Source: Blattabacterium cuenoti (GTDB taxonomy: Bacteria; Bacteroidota; Bacteroidia; Flavobacteriales; Blattabacteriaceae). Taken from it: a stretch of DNA of 64,000 bases. The notes beneath the pieces were generated by a model. The model did no database searches. It was given only the letters and a program-made list of their open reading frames with translations, and was not told the origin of the DNA. The translations under genes were made by a program, and so were the position numbers. This document shows positions 1-8,887 of the stretch, piece by piece (the stretch's first letter is position 1; each line of letters opens with the position of its first letter). Location of the stretch: the NCBI RefSeq assembly GCF_014252455.1, contig NZ_CP060245.1, forward strand, positions 489,234 through 553,233, given 5' to 3'.

Positions 1-1
1 T

Positions 2-91
2 TTGGACATTAGAAAAAACCTCCTTTTAATAGAAAATAATAAAAAAAAAGATCTTATTTTTATTCATAAAATAAATCCATATGGAATATAA
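2..91 (+). CDS. possible 3' end of an upstream gene, cut by the window edge
   Basis: An open frame runs from the window edge to a TAA at 89-91 and would encode about 29 residues ending in INPYGI. It overlaps the start of the DUF4290 gene by 11 bases, which matches the tight packing seen elsewhere here. No family can be recognised from so short a tail, and chance is a real alternative in DNA this AT-rich. Confidence 0.3.
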   Translation: MDIRKNLLLIENNKKKDLIFIHKINPYGI

Positions 92-671
92 TACTAATCG
101 TTTTAAATTGGTTATCCCAGAATATGGTAGAAATATTCATAAAATGATTGCTTATGCAATTAAAATAAAAAACAGAAAAAAACGTAATCGTTGTGCATTG
201 AGTATCATTAAATTAATGACAGATTCTAATCTAAGATTTAATAAAGCATTTCCTTATTTTCAACATAAATTATGGAACCAATTATTAATTATGTCTAGAT
301 ATCAATTAGATATTGATACACCTTTTCCTAAATATCATCCAGATAAATTCAAAACTTCTTTTTATAAAGCTGTATATCCTGAATATTTAACTAATTTTAG
401 ATATTATGGTAAAATTATAAGAAATATGATCCATGTTGCTATTCATTGTAAAAATGAACAAAAAAAAGAAGGATTATTATATGCTATAGCAAATACTATG
501 AAAAAAAATTATTTAAGATGGAATAAAAATTTAGTAGAAGATAATGTAATTTTTCAAGATTTAAAAAAACTTTCAAAAGGAAAAATATGTTTAATGAATA
601 ATATGGATCCATTATTACAATGTTCTTATCTCCTTTATAAACATAAATATAAAAAAAAAAAAAAAAAATGA
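81..671 (+). CDS. DUF4290 family protein
   Basis: This 196-residue protein matches my memory of the DUF4290 family, which is restricted to Bacteroidetes and has no known function. The sequence shows the typical N-terminus (EYNTNRFKLVIPEYGRNIHK), a central FQHKLWNQL segment, and a C-terminal block (YAIANTMKKNYLRWNK) followed by VEDNVIF. It has no signal peptide or membrane segment, so it is probably cytosolic. The family commonly sits directly upstream of murA, as here. The TGA stop at 669-671 is followed at once by the murA ATG, so the two are surely co-transcribed. The last six codons are all AAA, inside a run of 18 A residues. Confidence 0.85.
   Translation: MEYNTNRFKLVIPEYGRNIHKMIAYAIKIKNRKKRNRCALSIIKLMTDSNLRFNKAFPYFQHKLWNQLLIMSRYQLDIDTPFPKYHPDKFKTSFYKAVYPEYLTNFRYYGKIIRNMIHVAIHCKNEQKKEGLLYAIANTMKKNYLRWNKNLVEDNVIFQDLKKLSKGKICLMNNMDPLLQCSYLLYKHKYKKKKKK
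651..668 (+). repeat. run of 18 A residues at the end of the DUF4290 gene
   Basis: This is the longest homopolymer I noticed in the window. It encodes the last six lysines of the DUF4290 protein and ends at the TGA stop. A slipped transcript would change only the tail of the protein (either new frame stops within about eight codons), so the run can be tolerated here. It is a useful comparison for the shorter runs that break genes elsewhere. Confidence 0.9.
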
Positions 672-1979
672 ATGGCTACTTTTAAAATAAAAGGAGGAAT
701 TTCATTAAAAGGAGAAATTCAACCACAAGGAGCTAAAAATGAAGCTTTACAAGTTTTATGTGCAACTTTATTAACTGAAGAAAAATTAAGAATAAAAAAT
801 ATCCCTAATATAGGAGATGTACAATGTTTAATTAACATATTAAAATATTTAGGAGTAAAAGTTATAAAAAATAATATTGGAGATTATACTTTTCAAGCTA
901 AAGAAATTAATTTAAAATATTTAAATACAAAAAAATTTCATAGATATGGAAAATTGATTAGAGGATCTATTATGATTATTGGTCCATTATTAACTAGATT
1001 TAAAAAAGTAAATATGCCTATTCCTGGAGGAGATAAAATTGGACGTAGACGTTTGGATGTCCATTTAAAAGGGTTTAAATTATTAGGAAGTAATATAGAT
1101 TATTCTAATCATCATCAATCTTTTTTATTTTCAACTTCTTCTTTAATAGGTAATTATATTCTTTTAGAGGAAGCTTCTATTACAGGTACTGCTAATATTA
1201 TTATGGCTTCTACTTTAGCAAAAGGAATAACTACTATTTATAATGCAGCATGTGAACCTTATATACAACAATTATGTAAATTGTTAATAAAAATGGGAGC
1301 TAAAATTAAAGGTATTGGTTCTAATTTAATTAAAATTATTGGAATTAAAAAATTAGGTGGATGTACTCATACAATTTTACCTGATATGATAGAAATAGGA
1401 AGTTGGATAGGATTAGCTGCAATTACTCATTCTGAATTGAAAATTAAAAATGTAAGTTGGAAAAATTTAGGAATTATTCCTAATACATTTAAAATGATGG
1501 GAATAAAATTAGAAAAAATTAATGATGATATTTATATTCCATATCAAAAATCATATAAAATTCAAAAATTATTAAATAACGCTATATTAACTTTATCTGA
1601 TGCTCCATGGCCAGGATTAACTCCAGATTTACTAAGTATTTTAACTGTAGTAGCTACACAAGCTAAAGGATGTGTTTTAATTCATCAAAAAATGTTCGAA
1701 AGTAGATTATTTTTTGTAGATAAATTAATTGAAATGGGAGCACAAATCATATTATGTGATCCTCATAGAGCTACTATTATAGGTTTAAATCATCAATATC
1801 CTTTAAAAGGATCTATATTAAATTCTCCAGATATAAGAGCAGGAATATCTCTTCTTATAGCAGCACTTTCTGCTAAAGGAACAAGTATTATAAAAAATAT
1901 AGAACAAATAGATAGAGGATATGAAAATATAGATCAAAGATTACGAATTTTAGGAGCTCAAATTATCCGTATAGAATAA
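672..1979 (+). CDS. murA: UDP-N-acetylglucosamine 1-carboxyvinyltransferase MurA
   Basis: MurA transfers enolpyruvate from PEP to UDP-GlcNAc, the first committed step of peptidoglycan synthesis in the cytosol. The 435-residue length is normal and the sequence aligns with the family throughout, from the N-terminal QGAKNEAL to the C-terminal RGYENIDQRLRILGA. In the catalytic loop the usual Cys (Cys115 in E. coli, in PGGCTIG) is Asp: the loop reads PGGDKIGRRRLD. In other bacteria a Cys-to-Asp change at this site keeps activity but blocks covalent modification by fosfomycin, so natural insensitivity is expected. The start is the ATG touching the DUF4290 stop. Together with ddl and murF in this window it shows that a cell wall is still made. 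Confidence 0.96.
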   Translation: MATFKIKGGISLKGEIQPQGAKNEALQVLCATLLTEEKLRIKNIPNIGDVQCLINILKYLGVKVIKNNIGDYTFQAKEINLKYLNTKKFHRYGKLIRGSIMIIGPLLTRFKKVNMPIPGGDKIGRRRLDVHLKGFKLLGSNIDYSNHHQSFLFSTSSLIGNYILLEEASITGTANIIMASTLAKGITTIYNAACEPYIQQLCKLLIKMGAKIKGIGSNLIKIIGIKKLGGCTHTILPDMIEIGSWIGLAAITHSELKIKNVSWKNLGIIPNTFKMMGIKLEKINDDIYIPYQKSYKIQKLLNNAILTLSDAPWPGLTPDLLSILTVVATQAKGCVLIHQKMFESRLFFVDKLIEMGAQIILCDPHRATIIGLNHQYPLKGSILNSPDIRAGISLLIAALSAKGTSIIKNIEQIDRGYENIDQRLRILGAQIIRIE

Positions 1980-2099
1980 TATTTTATAATTAATCAATTC
2001 TAATTTATTGTATAAATTTTTTTTATAAAAAAATGAATTATTATTATAAACAAAATCAATTAACTTTATTATTATAAATAATCTAATCAATAAATTATT

Positions 2100-2573
2100 A
2101 TGACAAAATTTGAATATCTTACTAAAGAAGGTTTAAAAAAACTACAAAAAAAAATAGAAAAATTAGAAAATATTGAACGTCCAAAAATGTCTATGCAAAT
2201 AGCTGAAGCTAGAGATAAAGGAGATATTTCAGAAAATGCTGAATATGATGCGATCAAAGAAGCACAAGGTTTTTTAGAAATGAATATAGCAAAATTAAAA
2301 AGAAAATTATATAATGCAAGAATTATTGATGAATCCAAAATTAATAAAGATCGAGTTTCTATTTTATCTACAGTAAAAGTAAAAAATTTAACATATGGAG
2401 GAGAACAAAGATATACCTTAGTACCAGAAGGAGAAGCTGATTTAAAATTAGGTAAAATATCTATCAATACTCCTATTTCTATTGGATTACTAGGAAAAAA
2501 AATAGGAGATATTGCTCATATTAAATTACCTAATAATATGATATTAAATTATAAAATATTAGAAATAATATAA
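2100..2573 (+). CDS. greA: transcription elongation factor GreA
   Basis: GreA rescues backtracked RNA polymerase by stimulating transcript cleavage. The 157-residue length is standard. The N-terminal coiled-coil hairpin carries the family signature around residues 35-55 (AEARDKGDISENAEYDAIKE), including the acidic tip residues that enter the polymerase secondary channel. The C-terminal FKBP-like domain ends in a typical PISIGLLGKKIGD-type segment. The gene follows a 120-base intergenic stretch and is only 6 bases from the HIT gene downstream, so the two probably form one transcript. In a genome rich in A tracts, backtracking and slippage factors may matter more than usual; that is inference. 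Confidence 0.96.
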   Translation: MTKFEYLTKEGLKKLQKKIEKLENIERPKMSMQIAEARDKGDISENAEYDAIKEAQGFLEMNIAKLKRKLYNARIIDESKINKDRVSILSTVKVKNLTYGGEQRYTLVPEGEADLKLGKISINTPISIGLLGKKIGDIAHIKLPNNMILNYKILEII

Positions 2574-2579
2574 TAATAT

Positions 2580-2987
2580 ATGAATAAAAAAAATAATAAT
2601 ATTTTTACAAAAATTATTAATAATGAAATTCTTTCTTATAAAATAGCAGAAAATAAAAATCATTTAGCTTTTTTAGATATTTATCCAATAAAAATTGGAC
2701 ATACTTTAGTAATTCCAAAAAAAAATATAGACAAAATATTTTCTCTTACAGAGAAAGAATTTTTATCTTTTATGTCTTTTACTAGAAAAATAGCTTTAGT
2801 ACTTGAAAAAGTGATACCTTGTAATCGTATAGGAGTATTTGTTTTGGGATTTGAAATTCCTCATGTTCATATACATTTAATTCCTATGGATCAAGAAAAT
2901 GATGTAAATTTTTCTAAAAAAAGAATGATTTTTTCTAAAAAAAAATTAGTAATTTTATCTAAAAAAATTAAAAAATATATTACTTAA
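2580..2987 (+). CDS. HIT family nucleotide-binding protein
   Basis: This 135-residue histidine-triad protein is of the Hint/PKCI branch, which hydrolyses nucleoside phosphoramidates or related nucleotide conjugates. The triad motif HVHIHLIPM lies near residues 94-102, and an upstream IFTKIINNEILSYKI plus HTLVIPKKN are typical of the family. It is probably cytosolic. It is 6 bases downstream of greA, and its stop is one base away from the 3' end of the convergent coaX. The natural substrate cannot be told from sequence. Confidence 0.92.
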   Translation: MNKKNNNIFTKIINNEILSYKIAENKNHLAFLDIYPIKIGHTLVIPKKNIDKIFSLTEKEFLSFMSFTRKIALVLEKVIPCNRIGVFVLGFEIPHVHIHLIPMDQENDVNFSKKRMIFSKKKLVILSKKIKKYIT

Positions 2988-2988
2988 A

Positions 2989-3756
2989 TTAAGTATTCCA
3001 ATGAAATAAAATTCTCAAACCTTTGATAGTATGTAATTTATCTTTTAAATGAATTTTTTTAGTTAAAGGTGTATAAATATGAGACATTCCTCCAGTTGCA
3101 ATAACAAAACATTTAGTTTTTAATTCTTTATTGATTCTATAAATTATCCCTTCTATCATACTTAAATATCCATAAATTATTCCACTTTGTATACAATTTT
3201 CCGTATATTTACCTAATATATTCGGTGGTTTTTTTAATTTTATTTTTGAAAGTAAAGCTGTATTTCCAATTAATTGTGATAAAGAAGTATTAATTCCTGG
3301 AGCAATAATAACACCTTTAATAGTCCCATATTGATCTATACAAGTAAAACTTAAAGCTGTTCCAAAATCTATGACTAGATAAGTATTTTTATTTTTATAT
3401 AAAGTATATGCAGCTATAGCATTAGCATATAAATCAGTTCCTAATTCATGAGAAGAATGTTTAATTACAGAATCAGAATATCTATCTACTATTATTGGTT
3501 TTATTTTATGAATTTTATATACATATTTTTTTATAATCTTTGTAAGATTTGGAACTACAGATCCAATTACTATATTTTTAATTAATTGATAAATAATTCC
3601 ATATTTTTTATATTTTTTTAATAAAATAGATTCATACAATGATTTATTTATATGACTATCAATAGTCCATGAAAAATTACATTTATAATTAATATAATTA
3701 TTTTTAAATAAACCAAAACGAATATTAGAATTTCCAATATTAATAACTAATAACAT
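2989..3756 (-). CDS. coaX: type III pantothenate kinase CoaX
   Basis: CoaX phosphorylates pantothenate, the first step of coenzyme A synthesis. The 255-residue protein has the ASKHA-fold hallmarks: N-terminal phosphate loop (VINIGNSNIRFGLF), IGSVVPNLT, a GTDLYANAIAAY segment, DFGTALSF near residue 130, GVIAPGI, and C-terminal ATGGM. Two usually conserved positions differ. The acidic residue of the DxGNT loop is Asn6, and the Arg of the GxDR motif is Leu109; the neighbouring acidic residues Asp108 and Asp130 are kept. Whether the changes reduce activity or are normal for this lineage cannot be decided here. The gene is convergent with the HIT gene, one base apart. Confidence 0.9.
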   Translation of the reverse strand: MLLVINIGNSNIRFGLFKNNYINYKCNFSWTIDSHINKSLYESILLKKYKKYGIIYQLIKNIVIGSVVPNLTKIIKKYVYKIHKIKPIIVDRYSDSVIKHSSHELGTDLYANAIAAYTLYKNKNTYLVIDFGTALSFTCIDQYGTIKGVIIAPGINTSLSQLIGNTALLSKIKLKKPPNILGKYTENCIQSGIIYGYLSMIEGIIYRINKELKTKCFVIATGGMSHIYTPLTKKIHLKDKLHTIKGLRILFHWNT

Positions 3757-3813
3757 TTTTAATTAAAAAACGTAATTTTAATTTAAAAAAAATTTAATAA
3801 TATCTGATAAAAA

Positions 3814-4605
3814 ATGTATCTATCTTTAGATAAAAATAATATTTATTATCAAATAAAAGGAAAAGGGATTCCTCTTGTTTTTTTACATGGATTTATGGAA
3901 AATTTAGAAATTTGGAAAAATATTAATAATTTTTTTTCAAAAAAATATCAAATAATTTCTATTGATTTTCCTGGTCATGGAAAAAGCTTTTTAAAAAAAA
4001 ATAAAAAAATTTTTACTATGGAAAAAATAGCAGATTATATAGATCTTATTTTAAAAAAAGAAAATATAAAAAAAGCTATTTTCATAGGACATTCTATGGG
4101 AGGATATATTTCTTTAGCTCTTTTAGAAAAAAATCCTAAATTATTTTTAGGATTATGTTTACTTCATTCTACAGCAGAATCAGATAATGTAGAAAGAAAA
4201 AATTTACGAATTAGATCTATAAAATTATTTAAAAATAATTATTCATTATTTATTAATAATAGTATTAATAGATTATTTTATCCTAAAAAATTAATTTTTT
4301 TTAAAAAAGAAATTTTTTTATTAAAAAAAATGGCTTTATCAACTTCTATGAATTCTATTATTCCTTTTTTACGAGGAATGTCCATTCGCAATGATCGAAG
4401 ATTTTTATTAAAAACAACTAATTTTCCAAAATTATATATAACTGGGTTGTATGATGTAATACTTCCTGCAAATAAACTTAGAAAAGAAGTAGAAATAGGA
4501 TATAAAATTTGTTTAAAAGAAATTCCTACAGGTCATATAGGATTTATTGAACAACCTAATAAGGTTATTGATATTTTAAAAAAATTTATTCAAAAAATTA
4601 AATAA
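3814..4605 (+). CDS. alpha/beta-fold hydrolase
   Basis: This 263-residue alpha/beta hydrolase has the oxyanion region FLHGFMEN (near residue 25), DFPGHGKS, the nucleophile elbow GHSMGGY (Ser near residue 94), an acidic residue in TGLYDVILP, and the catalytic His in PTGHIGFIEQP. No signal peptide is seen, so it is likely cytosolic. It resembles MenH/BioH-type esterases, but the substrate cannot be assigned. The gene starts 57 bases from the divergent coaX and lies 5 bases before the folate cyclo-ligase gene, so those two are likely co-transcribed. Confidence 0.88.
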   Translation: MYLSLDKNNIYYQIKGKGIPLVFLHGFMENLEIWKNINNFFSKKYQIISIDFPGHGKSFLKKNKKIFTMEKIADYIDLILKKENIKKAIFIGHSMGGYISLALLEKNPKLFLGLCLLHSTAESDNVERKNLRIRSIKLFKNNYSLFINNSINRLFYPKKLIFFKKEIFLLKKMALSTSMNSIIPFLRGMSIRNDRRFLLKTTNFPKLYITGLYDVILPANKLRKEVEIGYKICLKEIPTGHIGFIEQPNKVIDILKKFIQKIK

Positions 4606-4610
4606 TTTTT

Positions 4611-5183
4611 ATGAATAAAAAAGAATTACGTAAAAAATATCTTTTTTACAGAAAGTCTTTATCTAAAAAAGAAATACTTGAAAAAAGTTATAAAATTTTT
4701 TTTCAAATAAAAAAAATTTTTTTATGGGATAAAACTTATTATCATATTTTTTTACCTATACGAAAATATAATGAAATTAATACCTTTATTTTAATCAATT
4801 TTCTTTTGAAAAAAAAAAAGTGTATTACAATTCCTTATTCTAATTTTCATAAATTATCCATAGATAATTGTTTTTTTGATAAAAAAACCCCTTTATTAAA
4901 AAATAAATATGGAATATTTGAACCTATTAAAAAAAAAATTGTTTCTCCAAAATTGATTGAAGTTATATTTATTCCTTTATTAATTTTTGATTTACAAGGA
5001 TATCGTATTGGTTATGGAAAAGGTTTTTATGATAGATTTATTTTATTATGTAAAAAAAATGTTATTAAAATAGGATTAAGTTTTTTTGATCCTATACAAA
5101 ATATTAATAATATACATAAAAATGATCTTATTTTAGATATCGGAATTACTATTAATAATAATTTTTTCTTTAAAAAAATTTAA
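4611..5183 (+). CDS. 5-formyltetrahydrofolate cyclo-ligase
   Basis: This ATP-dependent enzyme converts 5-formyl-THF to 5,10-methenyl-THF and so returns stored folate to the one-carbon pool. The 190-residue length is normal. The N-terminal KKELRKKYLFYRKSLSK matches the family, and the C-terminal block LQGYRIGYGKGFYDRFI is the diagnostic substrate- and phosphate-binding motif. The gene lies 5 bases after the hydrolase gene, and its last 4 bases overlap the convergent rseP stop. With folP broken elsewhere in the window, recycling of folate may be important; that is inference. Common symbols for the family are fthC or ygfA. Confidence 0.93.
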   Translation: MNKKELRKKYLFYRKSLSKKEILEKSYKIFFQIKKIFLWDKTYYHIFLPIRKYNEINTFILINFLLKKKKCITIPYSNFHKLSIDNCFFDKKTPLLKNKYGIFEPIKKKIVSPKLIEVIFIPLLIFDLQGYRIGYGKGFYDRFILLCKKNVIKIGLSFFDPIQNINNIHKNDLILDIGITINNNFFFKKI

Positions 5184-6493
5184 TAAAAAAATACTTTAAA
5201 AATATCCCAAATAATTACCATCATCATTAATAAACTAATAATAATGAATCCAAAAATAGTATAACGTTCAAGTATTTTTTCTTTAATTTTTTTTGTAGTA
5301 ATCATTTCTATTATAATAAATAAAATATATCCACCATCTAATGATGGAATAGGTAATAAATTTAAAAAAGCTAACCAAATAGATAAGGTTCCTGTTAATA
5401 TCCAAAAAATATTCCAATTCCATTGACTAGAAAATTCTTTAGCTATAGAAAAAAAACTTCCTATTTGTTTATAAGCCTTAGTTTTAAAAGAAAAAATATT
5501 TTTAAAAAAAAATATTTGATCTTTTAAAATAGACCAAGTTTTTTTTATCCCATAAGGAAAACTTTGTATAAGAGAATAATTGTTTTTTTCTAATAAAAAA
5601 ATTTTATTTAAATCTAAAAAGTTTTTTAAAAAAATTCCCAAAATTCCATTTTTATCTAAAAAAATTTTTTTCTTAATAAGAATACTATTTCTATTTATAG
5701 ATAAAAATACAGTTTGATTTTTATATTTATATAAAATATTTTTTAATTGATCAGCAAATAAAATAAATTCTGAATTAATAGCTAAAATTTCATCATTATT
5801 TTTTAATCCATATTTATCTGCTATAGAATTTTTAATTACATAATTAATAATAGGTGGGACTCTTGGTTGAATAAAAAAATTTGATTTTTTCCTTTCAAAA
5901 AGAAATCTTTTTTTTTCATCATTTAATGATAAATGAATAATTTTTCCCATACGATCTATAGTAATAGAATTCCCTAAAAGAATAGATTTAGGAATATCAT
6001 TAAAATAAGGTATATATTTACCATTTATAAATAAAATATTATCTCCATTTTTTAATCCAATTCTTTCTCCTAAAGAATCTACTTCAATTCCATATTTAAC
6101 ATTTTTTGTAGGAAGATAAATATCTCCATATTTAAATAATAAAAAAGAAAAAATAAAAATAGACAATAGTACATTAAAAATAATACCTCCTGAAATAATC
6201 AGTAATCTTTGTATAGAAGATTTTGAACAAAATTCCCAATTTTTATTTTCTTTTTTTTCCGTTAGCATTCCTGCTATTTTTACATACCCTCCTAAAGGGA
6301 TCCAACCAATCCCATAAATAGTATCTCCTATTTTTTTTTTAAAAATAGAAAACCATGGGTCAAAAAATAAAAAAAATCTTTCTACACGTACTTTAAATAT
6401 TTTAGATAATAAAAAATGACCTAATTCATGAATAACTATTAATATAGAAATACAGAGAATTAACTGCATGAATCTAACAATAATAGAAAACAT
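5180..6493 (-). CDS. rseP: RIP metalloprotease RseP (site-2 protease, M50)
   Basis: This membrane zinc protease cleaves transmembrane anchors such as anti-sigma factors and remnant signal peptides. In the 437-residue protein the first membrane helix carries HELGH at residues 22-26, the zinc-binding and catalytic motif. The third ligand lies in the LNLLPIPSLDGGYI helix near residue 380. Between them are PDZ-like segments (VDSLGERIGLKNGDNILFING and a second copy near IADKYGLKNNDEILAI). Final membrane helices follow. The length matches Flavobacteriales homologues. The promoter region would be shared with divergent feoA. The 3' end overlaps the convergent folate gene by 4 bases. Confidence 0.95.
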   Translation of the reverse strand: MFSIIVRFMQLILCISILIVIHELGHFLLSKIFKVRVERFFLFFDPWFSIFKKKIGDTIYGIGWIPLGGYVKIAGMLTEKKENKNWEFCSKSSIQRLLIISGGIIFNVLLSIFIFSFLLFKYGDIYLPTKNVKYGIEVDSLGERIGLKNGDNILFINGKYIPYFNDIPKSILLGNSITIDRMGKIIHLSLNDEKKRFLFERKKSNFFIQPRVPPIINYVIKNSIADKYGLKNNDEILAINSEFILFADQLKNILYKYKNQTVFLSINRNSILIKKKIFLDKNGILGIFLKNFLDLNKIFLLEKNNYSLIQSFPYGIKKTWSILKDQIFFFKNIFSFKTKAYKQIGSFFSIAKEFSSQWNWNIFWILTGTLSIWLAFLNLLPIPSLDGGYILFIIIEMITTKKIKEKILERYTIFGFIIISLLMMMVIIWDIFKVFFY

Positions 6494-6595
6494 ATAATAT
6501 TTATATTAAAAAAAATAAAAGATAAATTTAAATTTTTATTTTTTTTTTATAAAAAAAATTTTTAATTTTTTTGAAATTTTCAATATATATAAATT

Positions 6596-6820
6596 TTGAA
6601 TTTATCAAATCTTAAAAAAGGAGAAAAGGGAATAATTAAAGGATATAAAAATGAAGATTTTCCTATTAGATTATTAGAATTAGGTATAATTCCTGGTATT
6701 GAAGTTGAAATACTTTTTTTTTCTATTTTTTATGATCCCATTTATATTATTTATGAACAAACTTTTTTAGTTTTACGTCAAAAAGAAGCAAAAAATATAC
6801 TTATAGAACCTATTATTTAA
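6596..6820 (+). CDS. feoA: FeoA-domain ferrous iron transport accessory protein
   Basis: FeoA is a small SH3-like protein that supports FeoB in ferrous iron uptake. The 74-residue protein contains the typical LKKGEKGIIKGY start, LRLLELGI-like LLELGIIPG and the closing LRQKEAKNILIEPI. The start codon is TTG at 6596; no ATG is available in frame upstream of the conserved domain. It is 10 bases before feoB, so the two form an operon. The 102 bases upstream, shared with rseP, are almost pure A and T and hold no clear promoter match. Confidence 0.92.
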   Translation: MNLSNLKKGEKGIIKGYKNEDFPIRLLELGIIPGIEVEILFFSIFYDPIYIIYEQTFLVLRQKEAKNILIEPII

Positions 6821-6830
6821 TTATTATTTA

Positions 6831-8882
6831 ATGCGAAATTTTTATAAAGTTGCTTTATTAGGAAATCCTAATGTTGGAAAAACTTCTTTATTTAACAAAC
6901 TTACTGGACTAAATCAAAAAATAGGAAATTATTTAGGTGTAACTGTTGATAAAAAAATAGGATATTTTTCTTATAAAAATTTTTTTTATCAAATTATAGA
7001 TCTTCCTGGAATTTATAGTTTATATCCTTCCTCTTCAGATGAAGAAATTGTAAGTCAATTATTAATAAATAATGTAAAAAATATTGATTATCCAGATAAA
7101 ATTCTAATTGTAGCGGATTCTTCGAATATTAAAAAAAGTCTTCTTTTATTTCAACAAATACAAGATTTAGGATTTCCAATCCTATTAATTTTAAATATGA
7201 TAGATGAAGCAAAAAAAAAAGGAATTATTATTGATATTAAAAAATTGAAAAAAATTTTAATAACAGAAATTATATTAATTAATGCAAAAAAAGGAATAGG
7301 GATAAAACAAATAAAAAAAAAAATTAATAGTATAAAAAAAATACATACTAAAAAACAATGTAATTTTATTAATTTTTATTCAAAAGCTATTAAAGATGTT
7401 AAAAATTATTATAAAATAGATACTTATAAAGCTTGGTATTATTTGTCCTCTACTAATAAAAAGTTAATAAATAAAAATTATTTAAATAAAATAAAAAAAA
7501 AATATAATATTTTTTCAAAAAAATTACAAATTAAAGAAATATTAAATCGATATCAAAAAATCGAAAAAATATATTCAAAAACAGTTTTAAAAAATATTTC
7601 AAATAAAAAAAATAATTATTTAGAATTTTATAAAAAAATAGATACTTATTTATTAATACATCCATTATGGGGATATTTAATATTTTTTTTCTTATTATTT
7701 TTTATTTTTCAAAATGTTTTTTTTTGGTCTGAAAAACCTAAAGAATTAATAGAATTTTTATTTTTTCAAATAAAAAATAAATTAGTAAATATCTATCCTG
7801 GGCCTTTAAATAATTTTATTTTACAAGGTATTTTTCCAGGAATTACTACTATTATTTCTTTTATTCCTCAAATTTTTATTTTATTATTTTTTATCCTTAT
7901 TATGGAGGAAAGTGGATATCTCAGTAGAGTAATATTTTTAATGGATAAAATTATGCGTCCATTTGGATTAAATGGAAAAAGTATAGTTCCTATGATTTCT
8001 AGTTTTGCATGTTCTATCCCAGCAATTATGTCAACTAGACATATTGAAAATTCTAGAGATCGTTTAATTACTATTTTAGCAATTCCTTTTATAACTTGTT
8101 CAGCTAGATTACCTGTATATACTTTAATTATTTCTTTAATTATTCCGGATAAAAAATGGTTATTTATTCAATTAAAAGGAATAGTTTTATTTTTAATGTA
8201 TTTATTAGGTATTGTTTTTTCTTTAATTATATCTTTAATATTTCATAAAATTTTAAAAAAAACTTATCCAAGTTATCTTATTATGGAAATTCCTACTTAT
8301 AAATATCCTAATATAAAAAATATATTAATTACTTTATGGATTCAAATAAAAAGTTTTATTTTGAATGCAGGAAAAATGATTTTAATCATTAGTGTATTTA
8401 TTTGGGTTTTAGGATCTTTTGGTCCTAATAAAAATAAATCATTTAATTCAAATTTTATAATTAAAAAAAAAGAATTATCTAATTCTTTTTTAGGTTTATT
8501 AGGTAAAAAAATAGAACCAATAATTATTCCATTAGGATATGATTGGAAAATTGGAATTGGTTTATTATCTTCTTTTTTAGCAAGAGAAGTTTTTGTAAGT
8601 ACCATGGTTTCTGTATATAATTTAGAAACAGAAAAAGGAATTGTAATTTTAAAAAAACAAATGAAAAAAGATTTTTTTTCTAATAAAAAACCTATTTATA
8701 ATTTAGCTACAGGTTTTTCTTTATTATTTTTCTATGCTTTTTCTATGCAATGCATGAGTACTTTATCTATCATAAAAAAAGAAACAAAATCTTGGAAATG
8801 GCCATTAATACAATTTGTATATATGACTATTTTAGCTTATTTTTCTTCTTTTTGTATTTATCAATTTTTAAAACAAATCTAA
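6831..8882 (+). CDS. feoB: ferrous iron transport protein B
   Basis: FeoB is the inner-membrane ferrous iron permease with a fused GTPase domain. In the 683-residue protein the N-terminal G domain shows G1 GNPNVGKTS (residues 11-19), G3 DLPG, and G4 NMID. The membrane part carries the two Gate regions, including ACSIPAIMSTRHIE and the later LLSSFLAREVFVSTM, with about eight or more hydrophobic helices. The end (FAFSMQCMST-like segment near residue 640) is conserved. It follows feoA by 10 bases and precedes a tiny Cys-containing membrane protein, the usual Bacteroidetes arrangement. Confidence 0.97.
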   Translation: MRNFYKVALLGNPNVGKTSLFNKLTGLNQKIGNYLGVTVDKKIGYFSYKNFFYQIIDLPGIYSLYPSSSDEEIVSQLLINNVKNIDYPDKILIVADSSNIKKSLLLFQQIQDLGFPILLILNMIDEAKKKGIIIDIKKLKKILITEIILINAKKGIGIKQIKKKINSIKKIHTKKQCNFINFYSKAIKDVKNYYKIDTYKAWYYLSSTNKKLINKNYLNKIKKKYNIFSKKLQIKEILNRYQKIEKIYSKTVLKNISNKKNNYLEFYKKIDTYLLIHPLWGYLIFFFLLFFIFQNVFFWSEKPKELIEFLFFQIKNKLVNIYPGPLNNFILQGIFPGITTIISFIPQIFILLFFILIMEESGYLSRVIFLMDKIMRPFGLNGKSIVPMISSFACSIPAIMSTRHIENSRDRLITILAIPFITCSARLPVYTLIISLIIPDKKWLFIQLKGIVLFLMYLLGIVFSLIISLIFHKILKKTYPSYLIMEIPTYKYPNIKNILITLWIQIKSFILNAGKMILIISVFIWVLGSFGPNKNKSFNSNFIIKKKELSNSFLGLLGKKIEPIIIPLGYDWKIGIGLLSSFLAREVFVSTMVSVYNLETEKGIVILKKQMKKDFFSNKKPIYNLATGFSLLFFYAFSMQCMSTLSIIKKETKSWKWPLIQFVYMTILAYFSSFCIYQFLKQI

Positions 8883-8887
8883 AAGAT

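Noticed and set aside
2087-2467. Open frame of 126 codons on the minus strand opposite greA
   Set aside because: It lies wholly opposite a conserved greA and shows no family features; such frames are common in very AT-rich DNA.
8750-8887. Extension of the FeoB-partner frame into feoB
   Set aside because: It would overlap 133 bases of a conserved feoB C-terminus; the MWQ start after the feoB stop matches the family.
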